From contig JBCBZW010000052.1 of the NCBI GenBank assembly GCA_039815145.1, forward strand, positions 1-32,539: a DNA stretch of 32,539 nt, given 5' to 3'. The notes under the pieces are model-generated. The model did not search any database. It had not been told where the DNA came from and saw only the letters and a program-made list of their open reading frames with translations. The stretch's first letter is position 1. The number at the start of each line of letters is the position of its first letter. The DNA is from Pseudomonadota bacterium. GTDB taxonomy: Bacteria; Pseudomonadota; Gammaproteobacteria; Steroidobacterales; JBCBZW01. Shown here piece by piece: positions 23,766-30,370 of this stretch. Both the position numbers and the translations under genes were made by a program.

Positions 23766-23783
23766 TGTCTAGTTAAATTGACG
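23766..23783. promoter_or_regulatory. Operator-like inverted repeat between P450 and DUF2306/crtD genes
   Basis: TGTCT-N8-TGACG (18 bases) lies in the 135-base divergent promoter region, 30 bases before the plus-strand start and 89 before the P450 start. It has the same 5-8-5 layout as the perfect site before crtI (27806-27823) and shares 12 of 18 bases with it, including AATTGAC. This placement would let one regulator control both divergent genes. The arms TGTC/GAC are the conserved part. It overlaps TTGACG at 23778-23783. Confidence 0.5.
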
Positions 23784-23812
23784 CTCCGTGCTAATCAGAC
23801 AGGACGCTAGCA

Positions 23813-24601
23813 ATGGTGTGGTTTGATCCCTTCGTAGTGCCGTTCCACTACTTCGTCGTGGCCCACATCCTGACCGGATCGGTCGGGTTGCTCGGATTCT
23901 GGGGCCCGATCCTCACCCGCAAGGGCGCCGCCGCCCACCGACAGACCGGCCGGGTCTTCACCCTCAGCATGCTGATCACGGGCACCTTCGCCATCTGCAT
24001 GAGTATCTGCACGATCCTCGACCCCGTGACCACCCATCCGCACGTGCACGAGTCCGCGGAGCTGATTCGAGGCATCTTCGGTTGGATGATGCTCTACCTG
24101 GCGATCCTTACGATCAACCTGGCGTGGTACGGATGGCTGTGCATCCTCAACCGCAAGCAGCGCGACGCCAATCGCGGCCCGATCAACCTGACCCTGCAAG
24201 GCGTGCTGCTGGTGGCTGCGGTGAACTGCGCCTGGCAGGGGTGGTTGCTGCGCCAACCCCTGATGCTGGGTATCTCCACGATCGGGTTCGCGACGGTCGC
24301 GACGAACCTCTGGTTCCTCTACAAGCCGCGGCCAAGTGCCATCGACTGGCTGCTCGAACACATCAAGGCGCTCGTCGGCGCCGGCATTTCCGTCTACACG
24401 GCCTTCTTCGCCTTCGGCGCCGTTCGTCTCATGCCGGAGTTGGCGCTCAATCCGTTGTTCTGGTCGATACCGCTGGTGATCGGCCTCGGTCTGATCCTGT
24501 TCCACTGGCGTCGCGTGATCGTCTCGCACCGTCGTGGACGGGCCCAGCGCCGGCCAGTTCGCCAGTCAGCCTCTGCGCCTGACGTGCCCCTCGCCACATG
24601 A
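23813..24601 (+). CDS. Integral membrane protein resembling DUF2306
   Basis: This 262-residue protein has about seven membrane helices (roughly 12-32, 48-68, 85-108, 125-142, 148-166, 190-208, 216-235) and a basic cytoplasmic tail. The segment HILTGSVGLLGFWGPILTRKGAAAHRQTGRVF, with conserved histidines and HRxxGRVF, is what I recognise from DUF2306-type proteins, whose function is not established. Other histidines (HPHVHES) follow the second helix. The ATG at 23813 lies 29 bases past the shared operator. Its stop overlaps the start of the CrtD-like gene (ATGA), so the two are co-translated and the protein probably works with that desaturase or its product. It lacks an obvious resemblance to the soluble hydratase CrtC. 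Confidence 0.8.
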   Translation: MVWFDPFVVPFHYFVVAHILTGSVGLLGFWGPILTRKGAAAHRQTGRVFTLSMLITGTFAICMSICTILDPVTTHPHVHESAELIRGIFGWMMLYLAILTINLAWYGWLCILNRKQRDANRGPINLTLQGVLLVAAVNCAWQGWLLRQPLMLGISTIGFATVATNLWFLYKPRPSAIDWLLEHIKALVGAGISVYTAFFAFGAVRLMPELALNPLFWSIPLVIGLGLILFHWRRVIVSHRRGRAQRRPVRQSASAPDVPLAT

Positions 24602-26190
24602 GTGGTAGAGGGCGGGCGATCGTCGTCGGCGCCGGCGTCGGGGGGCTCGCGGCTGCCTGCGATCTGGCGAACGCCGGTCTCGAAGTGACCGTACTGGAAC
24701 GTGCGAAGGCGCCTGGCGGCAAGATGCGCACCCTGCGCGCGGGAGCTTTCGATATCGATGCGGGGCCCACCGTGTTCACCATGCACTGGGTGTTCGACGG
24801 TCTTTTCGCGGACGCGGGGGAGTCCTTTGACGATGCGGTGAGCCTGGAAGCGGCCGAGGTGCTGGCGCGCCACGCGTGGACCGCTGGCGGCCGATTGGAT
24901 CTGTTCGCTGACACGGAGGCTTCCATCTCAGCCATCGACGATTTCGCCGGGCCCCGGGAGGCAGCCGCGTATCGTCGATTTGTCGAGCGCAGCGCTCAGG
25001 TCTACGCCACGCTTGAGCGACCCTTCATTCGCACGGAGCGACCCCGCTCGACCCTCGAGTTGGTCTCGCGTGTCGGGATCACCGGGGTGCCATCACTCGC
25101 CCGTACCCAACCGATGGTGTCCCTATGGAATACCTTGGGTGAGCATTTTCGCGACCCTCGCTTGCGCCAGCTTTTCGCTCGCTATTCCACCTACGTGGGG
25201 GCATCTCCCCTGAAGGCCCCAGCCACGCTGATGCTGATCGCCCACGTCGAGCAATCCGGCGTGTGGCTGGTCAAGGGGGGAATGCGTGAGCTGGCAAGGC
25301 AGATGCAGTTCCTGGGGGAGCGGCGAGGCGCGCAGTTTCGCTTCGGCGCTCATGTGGAGGAGATTCTGGTCTCCGGTGGGCAGGTGCGTGGGGTGCGTCT
25401 GCAGGACGGCGAGACCTTGAGCGCCGACGCCGTCGTTTTCAATGGCGACAGCGCCGCTCTGGCAGGCGGTCTGCTTGGGAAAGACGTGGTGCGGGCGGCG
25501 GTGCCTACGGCGCGTGCCCAGCGGTCTCTCTCGGCAGTGACCTGGTGTTTGGCAGCGCAGCCCGAGGGCTTCCCCTTACAGCACCACAACGTGTTCTTCA
25601 GCGACGATTACCCTAAAGAATTCAGAGAGATATTCGAGGCCAGAACGGTGACGCAGGCGCCCACCGTCTACCTCTGCGCTCAGGGGCGCTCGGCGAAGGT
25701 AGATGGACCTGCGCCGCAGGGTGACGAGCCGATGCTGCTCCTGATCAATGCGCCCGCCGACGGCGATCGCGGGTGGCCTGCTGCCGGTGCGCCGAGCGTC
25801 GAGGAATTGCAGGCGCGCACGATCGGTATGCTGGAGGCGTGCGGGCTGTCGTTGCCGCAGGAGAGTTTCTCTCATGGGCAGCGTACGACGCCGAGCGATT
25901 TCGCCGAGTGCTTTCCGGGCAATGGCGGTGCCCTCTACGGGCGGGCCAATCATGGTCCGTTCGCTATCTTCGAGCGACCGACTGCGCGCCTGGATGTGCC
26001 GGGGCTTTACCTCGCGGGTGGGTCAGCACACCCCGGTGCCGGTGTGCCCATGGCGACCTTGTCCGGCCGGATGGCCGCAGCGCGCCTGCTGAGTGATCAG
26101 CAAGGTAAGCGCAGGAGTAGCGCAGCGATCACCTTCGCTAAAGGACCTGCAGCTCAAGCGAAGCCGCGCACCAGCCTGCGCGGGCGCTGA
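24598..26190 (+). CDS. crtD: CrtD-like carotenoid 3,4-desaturase
   Basis: This 530-residue FAD-dependent protein belongs to the phytoene desaturase superfamily. Seen: the dinucleotide site AIVVGAGVGGLAAACDLANAG (8-28) ending in VLERAKAPGGKM, FDIDAGPTVFTM, and the C-terminal GLYLAGGSAHPGAGVPMATLSGRMAA. LFARYSTYVGASPLKAPATLMLIAHVEQSGVW matches the CrtD branch, which introduces a 3,4 double bond in 1-hydroxycarotenoids, more closely than CrtI. The start ATG overlaps the membrane-protein stop. It converges with crtI across 21 bases. CrtD normally acts after a 1,2-hydratase (CrtC or CruF), but no such gene is recognised here. The last 35 residues are basic and low complexity. Superfamily is certain and the subgroup likely. 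Confidence 0.83.
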   Translation: MSGRGRAIVVGAGVGGLAAACDLANAGLEVTVLERAKAPGGKMRTLRAGAFDIDAGPTVFTMHWVFDGLFADAGESFDDAVSLEAAEVLARHAWTAGGRLDLFADTEASISAIDDFAGPREAAAYRRFVERSAQVYATLERPFIRTERPRSTLELVSRVGITGVPSLARTQPMVSLWNTLGEHFRDPRLRQLFARYSTYVGASPLKAPATLMLIAHVEQSGVWLVKGGMRELARQMQFLGERRGAQFRFGAHVEEILVSGGQVRGVRLQDGETLSADAVVFNGDSAALAGGLLGKDVVRAAVPTARAQRSLSAVTWCLAAQPEGFPLQHHNVFFSDDYPKEFREIFEARTVTQAPTVYLCAQGRSAKVDGPAPQGDEPMLLLINAPADGDRGWPAAGAPSVEELQARTIGMLEACGLSLPQESFSHGQRTTPSDFAECFPGNGGALYGRANHGPFAIFERPTARLDVPGLYLAGGSAHPGAGVPMATLSGRMAAARLLSDQQGKRRSSAAITFAKGPAAQAKPRTSLRGR

Positions 26191-26211
26191 ACGATACTGT
26201 TGGGCAAGCGC

Positions 26212-27783
26212 CTACGCCGTTGAGGTGCTCGCGGCGCCGTGGCCGAACATCTCGGGGCGTGCCGCAAGGGCCGGCGGTGGCGCAGCATCAAGTACCTTCT
26301 CCAGCACCTTCGCGGACGCGATGACGCCGGGCACCCCCGCGCCGGGGTGGGTCCCCGCCCCCACCAGGTAGAGGCCGCTGACCTCCTCGGACACGTTGTG
26401 AGGCCGGAACCATGCACTCTGGAAGAGCTGTGGCTGCAGCGAGAATGCAGCTCCGTTGCGCGAGAGTAGATCGTCGTTGAAGTGCTGCGGTGTCATCACC
26501 TTGGAGCTGACCAGATGCGAGGTCAAGCCGGGGAGCAGCGTGCTCTCGAGGCGCTGCGCAATGGCCTGACGATACTCTTCGCCACGCTCCGCCCAATCCG
26601 TTCCGCTGCCAAGGTGCGGTACTGGCGACAGCACGTAGAACGCATCGCACCCCTCGGGGGCCAGGCTGCGATCACTTGCCGTGGGGCGATGGAGGTAGAG
26701 GCTGAAATCCTCGGCCAGGTGCTTGCGCTGGAAGATATCGTCGAGCAACTCGCGGTAACGTGGACCGAGGACAATGGTGTGGTGATCAACGTCGTCGTAG
26801 GTACGATCGGTGCCGAAGTACCAGACGAACAAACCCATCGAGTAGGCTGCGCTTGCCAGGCGACGCCGAGACCAGCGCCTGCGCGGTTCGCGTCCCAGCA
26901 GGTTATCGTAGGTGTAGGCAGCGTCCGCGTTGGAGACCACGATGTCCGCGTGGATCTTCTCGCCGGATGCCAGCGTGACGCCCGTCGCGCGGCCTTGCTC
27001 CACGTTGATCCGGGAGACCTCGGCACCGCAGCGAACCGTGTTCCCGTGCCGCTCGATCAGGCCCGCCAGGCCGCTGATGAGTTGGTTCGTTCCGCCCACG
27101 GCGTAGTGCACGCCATGCGCTCTCTCCAGGTGAGAGATGAGGCAGAAGTACGCGGTGGTGTTGAACGGGTTTCCGCCGATCAGCAGCGGGTGGAAGCTGA
27201 ACACCGTGCGCAGCTTTTCGTTGCGGAAGAACTGCGCCACCTTGCCGTAAACACTGCGAAAGCCACCGAGTCGCAGCATGTCCGGCACGGCGCGAACCAT
27301 CGTGCCGAATTCGGTGAAGGGTTGATCGACGAGTTGCGTGAAGGCGACGTCGAAGATGCGCTCGCTCTCGGCCAGAAAGCCGTTGAGTGCCTCGACGTCG
27401 GCGGGTTCGAACTTGGCCACTTCGCGACGCAGGAGCTCGAGATCTGCGCTGTAGGAAAAGCTGGTGCCGTCGTCAAAGCGGATGCGATAGAACGGGTCGA
27501 GCGAGCGCAGGGTGACGTCGTCACTCAGCTTACGGCCGCACAGTGACCACAGCTCTTCGAGCAGGTAGGGGGCGGTGATGATGGTCGGGCCGGCGTCGAA
27601 GGAGAAGCCATCCTGGCGGAATACGCGCGCTCTTCCGCCCGGACTGTCCAGGCGTTCCAACACCGTGACACGCATGCCTCGAGCGCCGAGGCGCACGGCA
27701 GCGGCGAGGCCACCAAAGCCGGACCCGATGACTACCGCATGCGGCTTAGCGGGGGAGCCCCCGTACGCACCGTCTGCGCCCAT
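26212..27783 (-). CDS. crtI: Phytoene desaturase, CrtI type
   Basis: This 523-residue protein is a bacterial CrtI-type desaturase that converts phytoene to lycopene or neurosporene using FAD at the membrane. Seen: AVVIGSGFGGLAAAVRLGARG (16-36), VLERLDSPGGRARVF, FSFDAGPTIITAPYLLEELW, FSFHPLLIGGNPFNTTAYFCLISHLE, HYAVGGTNQLISGLAGLIE, and the C-terminal GLYLVGAGTHPGAGVPGVIASAKV. ATG 27783 was chosen because GAGG (27791-27794) is 7 bases upstream. An in-frame GTG at 27789 is less well placed. The promoter region contains a perfect inverted repeat (27804-27825), only 20 bases from the start, so repression or light/redox control at this site is plausible. Phytoene synthase (crtB) and crtE are not in the window. 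Confidence 0.93.
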   Translation of the reverse strand: MGADGAYGGSPAKPHAVVIGSGFGGLAAAVRLGARGMRVTVLERLDSPGGRARVFRQDGFSFDAGPTIITAPYLLEELWSLCGRKLSDDVTLRSLDPFYRIRFDDGTSFSYSADLELLRREVAKFEPADVEALNGFLAESERIFDVAFTQLVDQPFTEFGTMVRAVPDMLRLGGFRSVYGKVAQFFRNEKLRTVFSFHPLLIGGNPFNTTAYFCLISHLERAHGVHYAVGGTNQLISGLAGLIERHGNTVRCGAEVSRINVEQGRATGVTLASGEKIHADIVVSNADAAYTYDNLLGREPRRRWSRRRLASAAYSMGLFVWYFGTDRTYDDVDHHTIVLGPRYRELLDDIFQRKHLAEDFSLYLHRPTASDRSLAPEGCDAFYVLSPVPHLGSGTDWAERGEEYRQAIAQRLESTLLPGLTSHLVSSKVMTPQHFNDDLLSRNGAAFSLQPQLFQSAWFRPHNVSEEVSGLYLVGAGTHPGAGVPGVIASAKVLEKVLDAAPPPALAARPEMFGHGAASTSTA

Positions 27784-27803
27784 GGACACACCTCATGAAA
27801 TCG

Positions 27804-27825
27804 ACTGTCAGTTACAATTGACAGT
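27804..27825. promoter_or_regulatory. Perfect operator-like palindrome upstream of crtI
   Basis: ACTGTCA (27804-27810), 8-base spacer GTTACAAT, TGACAGT (27819-27825) is a perfect 7-bp inverted repeat with AT-rich centre in GC-rich surroundings, 20 bases upstream of the crtI ATG. Its core TGT-N12-ACA fits the consensus published for PpsR/CrtJ, a repressor of pigment genes in purple bacteria, although other regulators use similar palindromes. A related site lies before the P450 and crtD operons (23766-23783). No regulator gene is in the window. Confidence 0.6.
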
Positions 27826-27867
27826 ACCATTCGATGCGGCGCTGCGCCAGCGCGCCACCCGGGTGCT

Positions 27868-28317
27868 TCAGGCTTCCGCGGCGCTGGCTTGGGGGATGCG
27901 GCGATGGCGGATCATGGTCAGCCGATTGCAGCCCGGCTGGCGGTCGTAAGTGAGCTCATCGCAGGCCATTTTGATCAGGGTCAGACCGAAGCCACCCTCG
28001 GGCAGTTGGGTGGGGTCGACGGGCGGCTCCGGGAAGCCGTCAGGCACCTGTTCGAACAGCGTGGGGTCCATGCCGTCGCCGCCGTCCTCGATGGCCAGCT
28101 CCAGCGTGTCTCCGTCAAAGGCGAGTTCGACGTGGATCGGCTCGTCTGTCCCGGCACCGTAACTGTGCTCGATGACGTTGTTGAGGGCTTCGCCGACAGC
28201 CGTCTCAAAGGAGCCGCTTTCCTCGCCGGTAATGTGGCTGGCGAGTGTAATGACGCATCGGGTGACCAACGCGACGTGTGAGAAGTCGCTCGGGATGGTG
28301 AAGGCTACGCTACGCAT
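27868..28317 (-). CDS. RsbW-like anti-sigma factor / serine kinase (HATPase_c)
   Basis: This 149-residue GHKL ATPase has the N-box EALNNVIEHSY (43-53, Glu43 and Asn47), the G1 box IEDGGDGMD (76-84, ATP-binding Asp78) and the G2 box GGFGLTLIKM (108-117). It is the size and order of RsbW/SpoIIAB-type kinases, which bind a sigma factor or other partner and phosphorylate a STAS antagonist. That antagonist is encoded 22 bases upstream on the same strand. The ATG at 28317 lacks a strong ribosome site. The N-terminus SVAFTIPSDFSHVALVTRCV is typical. No sigma factor or PP2C phosphatase lies in the window, so the output is unknown. It is followed after 84 bases by crtI, with the palindrome between. 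Confidence 0.88.
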   Translation of the reverse strand: MRSVAFTIPSDFSHVALVTRCVITLASHITGEESGSFETAVGEALNNVIEHSYGAGTDEPIHVELAFDGDTLELAIEDGGDGMDPTLFEQVPDGFPEPPVDPTQLPEGGFGLTLIKMACDELTYDRQPGCNRLTMIRHRRIPQASAAEA

Positions 28318-28339
28318 GATCGATCGACTGTGGCCGGGC

Positions 28340-28669
28340 CTAGGCCGCCAGTGCCGCTTCGGGAGAGGTGTGAATCGAGAACACCTGCGTCATGCGCGTG
28401 AGCTTGAAGATGGACATCACACTGTCCTGCAAGCGACATAGCTTGAGGGAACCGTCCTTCCCGACGCTCTTGAGGATGGAGACCACGGCGCCCAAGCCGC
28501 TACTGTCTATAAAGTCCACGGCTGCCAGGTCGAGCACCAGCTGTCGTTGGCCGGACTGAACTAGCTCCATCATTTCGGACTTGAACTGATCGGCGATCGC
28601 CGCGTCCAGGCGGGTTTCCTTGAGGGTGACGACGATTTGACCGTCGATGCTCTGCTGCTCCAGCTGCAT
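28340..28669 (-). CDS. STAS-domain anti-sigma factor antagonist (RsbV-like)
   Basis: This 109-residue protein is a single STAS domain. The strand-loop LVLDLAAVDFIDSSGLGAVVSIL (44-66) carries the conserved phosphorylatable serine region DSSGLG (55-60), and the C-terminal LCRLQDSVMSIFKLTRMTQVFSIHTS completes the fold. In the partner-switching scheme, the unphosphorylated form binds the RsbW-like kinase and frees its target. The gene lies 22 bases upstream of the kinase gene on the same strand, the usual RsbV-RsbW order. The ATG at 28669 fits the expected N-terminus (MQLEQQSIDGQIVVTL). A 10-bp palindrome TGATTAATCA lies at 28691-28700, near the likely promoter, with no assigned role. Confidence 0.9.
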   Translation of the reverse strand: MQLEQQSIDGQIVVTLKETRLDAAIADQFKSEMMELVQSGQRQLVLDLAAVDFIDSSGLGAVVSILKSVGKDGSLKLCRLQDSVMSIFKLTRMTQVFSIHTSPEAALAA

Positions 28670-28779
28670 GGTGTCCCCGTGTCAGAAGGGTGATTAATCA
28701 ATATGGGTATCGGCAGCGCCACTCGCTTCTTGAGCATTGCAGGGGGTGGGCAGCGGTAGGCGCGGTGCACAAAATTGAG

Positions 28780-28988
28780 GTTGCTCGTCGGCAGCGCAAG
28801 AATTACTTAATTGGCTTGCATCGCTGGGACGCAGTTCGTACCGTTGGTCGCGTCATCTCGTTGGGTAGCGCTCAGCGCAGTCCAGAGAGAGACACACTCG
28901 CGCCAGCGACCGGGGGGGATACGGGGTTGCCGCGCGCGAGGCGTCTACGGAAAAGCGGCAGTCGTTGTTCGGCTGCCGCTTTTCTTTT
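28780..28988 (+). ncRNA. Candidate small RNA ending at the orphan terminator
   Basis: The only direct evidence is the strong terminator at 28951-28988 with no protein gene upstream on its strand. The left boundary is a guess placed in the AT-richer segment. The sequence does not match my memory of 6S RNA, tmRNA, 4.5S RNA or RNase P RNA. It could instead be only a bidirectional insulator. Confidence 0.2.
28951..28988 (+). terminator. Intrinsic (Rho-independent) terminator
   Basis: AAAAGCGGCAG (28951-28961) pairs perfectly with CTGCCGCTTTT (28973-28983) across an 11-base loop, and CTTTT follows. This is a textbook terminator for plus-strand transcription. It would work more weakly on the minus strand, where it is followed by TTTTCC. 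No protein gene precedes it on the plus strand, so it may end a small RNA, or insulate the two neighbouring operons. Confidence 0.8.
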
Positions 28989-29142
28989 GTAGGTTGCCGG
29001 TCGACGAGATGACGTGGGGAGCTTTCACGCTGAGGGGGCACTCGCCGCCCGGCAGGGGGGTCGCTGATGCCGGCTGCCAGGTTCGTATCAGCGCCGTCGC
29101 ATCATGGGAGTTACCTTACGCGTCCTCCCCGCCCCACGCATG

Positions 29143-29179
29143 AACCAGCGCACAGTTCGCGATCTGCAGATCGCTGGTT
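29143..29179. repeat. Nested inverted repeats upstream of the sirtuin gene
   Basis: AACCAGCG (29143-29150) and CGCTGGTT (29172-29179) form a perfect 8-bp stem. Inside it, GCGATCTGCAGATCGC (29159-29174) is a perfect 16-bp palindrome that overlaps the right arm, so the two structures exclude each other in RNA. Either could be a protein-binding site or an RNA switch-like fold in the leader of the sirtuin gene, 70 bases upstream of its ATG. Confidence 0.4.
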
Positions 29180-29248
29180 GTCGCCGCCGCCGCCGGGGCG
29201 CGCCCGAGGTCGTGGGACTTGCCCTCGTGTCGAGTTAACCTCCCGCCC

Positions 29249-30133
29249 ATGAACGCAACCTTGTCCGCCGACGCCGCCCTGGGCGTCTTGCGTGATCTAC
29301 TGGAAAACGCCCACTCACCCCCCATGGTTCTCACGGGGGCGGGGTGTAGCACCCAAGCGGGTATTCCCGCCTACCGCGACCGACGGGGGGAGTGGGCCCA
29401 CCCTCAGCCGATCCAGTTCGCCCAGTTCCGCCGCTCGGAGGCGTCGCGCCGGCGCTACTGGGCTCGCAGCTTCACCGGCTGGCCACGCTTTCACGCAGCG
29501 CGCCCCACGCCTGCCCATCAAGCACTCGCCTGGTTGGCGGAGCGAGGGCGGGTCGTCCCACTGGTCACTCAAAACGTCGATCGCCTCCATTCGCGTGCTG
29601 GTGCTGAGGAGGTGGTCGATTTGCACGGTCGGCTCGACCGGGTCCGCTGCCTCGACTGCGGGATCGAAATGCATAGAGCTACCTTGCAGACGCACCTCGA
29701 GGCGCTGAACGGCACCTGGTCGGACTCGGTTGTCCGCGACGGTGCGACGCACCGCCCGGATGGTGATCGGGACGTGAGCGACGAGGCGGTCGCCCGCTTT
29801 CGCTACATCGACTGTGAACGTTGCGGCGGCATCCTCAAGCCGGATGTCGTATTTTTCGGTGAGAACGTCCCGGCCGAGCGCCTGGCCACGGCACGGGAGC
29901 GCCTGGCGAACGCCGGGGGGCTGCTCGTGGTGGGGTCATCGCTGATGGTATTGTCCGGCTATCGATTCGTGCGCGAGGCCCTCGCCGCACGAAAGCCCGT
30001 GCTGATACTCACTCAGGGGCGGACCCGGGCAGACGACGATGGAGTGGTCAAACTCGATCACGAGTGTGGCGAGCTGTTGAGCGCTCTGGTGCGAGAGCTC
30101 GGGGGCGGCTCTTCCGCGCCTGCCGGCCGCTGA
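29249..30133 (+). CDS. Sir2 family NAD-dependent protein deacylase, SIRT4-like (class II)
   Basis: This 294-residue sirtuin has MVLTGAGCSTQAGIPAYRD (26-44), TQNVDRLHSRAG (107-118), the catalytic His126 in VVDLHG, and a zinc ribbon with pairs CLDC (134, 137) and CERC (189, 192). The stretch RRYWARSFTGWPRFHAARPTPAHQAL and the tail VVGSSLMVLSGYRFV closely resemble human SIRT4, so it is of the SIRT4-like class II group, whose members remove acyl groups from lysines. The ATG at 29249 was chosen. An upstream TTG at 29219 would place the ribosome site too close. It converges with the small membrane gene across 3 bases. Its protein targets cannot be predicted. Confidence 0.92.
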   Translation: MNATLSADAALGVLRDLLENAHSPPMVLTGAGCSTQAGIPAYRDRRGEWAHPQPIQFAQFRRSEASRRRYWARSFTGWPRFHAARPTPAHQALAWLAERGRVVPLVTQNVDRLHSRAGAEEVVDLHGRLDRVRCLDCGIEMHRATLQTHLEALNGTWSDSVVRDGATHRPDGDRDVSDEAVARFRYIDCERCGGILKPDVVFFGENVPAERLATARERLANAGGLLVVGSSLMVLSGYRFVREALAARKPVLILTQGRTRADDDGVVKLDHECGELLSALVRELGGGSSAPAGR

Positions 30134-30136
30134 CGC

Positions 30137-30370
30137 CTATTGAGCCGTCGTCGTTGAGTCGTCCTGCTCAGGCTCCTTTTTATGCGCTCGTTCGCGCAGG
30201 GACGCGAGGACCGCCGTTACCAACCCGAGTAGCAGCTCGTCGGCGAAGGGAACTACGTCCGGCACCAACACGTCGATGATGAACAGGGCGGCGGTCACCG
30301 CCAGCAGTTTTGGAAACTTGAGACGCGATGCATAGCCAGTCAGCCAGCTCACGGGATTTGTTACGGCCAC
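30137..30370 (-). CDS. Small membrane protein (DUF6116-like)
   Basis: This 77-residue protein has a hydrophobic segment FPKLLAVTAALFIIDVLVPDVVPFADELLLGLVTAVLASL (about 19-58), probably two short helices, followed by a charged tail. The pattern VDxLxPDxxPFADELLLG recalls small proteins grouped as DUF6116, but I am not certain of the family name. The start is GTG at 30370, well supported by AAGAGGAG (30376-30383) 5 bases upstream. Its first 43 bases overlap the start of the divergent L,D-transpeptidase gene, and its stop lies 3 bases from the sirtuin stop. The function is unknown. Confidence 0.72.
   Translation of the reverse strand: MAVTNPVSWLTGYASRLKFPKLLAVTAALFIIDVLVPDVVPFADELLLGLVTAVLASLRERAHKKEPEQDDSTTTAQ

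Larger units (their letters stand above)
28670..29248. other. Gene-free stretch between the STAS and sirtuin genes
   Basis: These 579 bases separate two divergent genes. They hold the palindrome TGATTAATCA (28691-28700), a strong hairpin plus T-run (28951-28988) and a nested inverted repeat (29143-29179). Short frames on both strands lack protein-like character. The base composition between about 28765 and 28815 is more AT-rich than the surroundings, so promoters for the STAS operon and perhaps for a plus-strand small RNA may lie there, but no convincing hexamer pair was found. Confidence 0.5.

Noticed and set aside
26482-27546. Plus-strand frame of 354 codons opposite crtI.
   Set aside because: CrtI motifs on the minus strand are complete. 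The opposite frame is a composition artefact.
27818-27823. TTGACA on the plus strand as a -35 box.
   Set aside because: There is no -10 at 16-18 bases and no plus-strand gene downstream. The hexamer is part of the palindrome.
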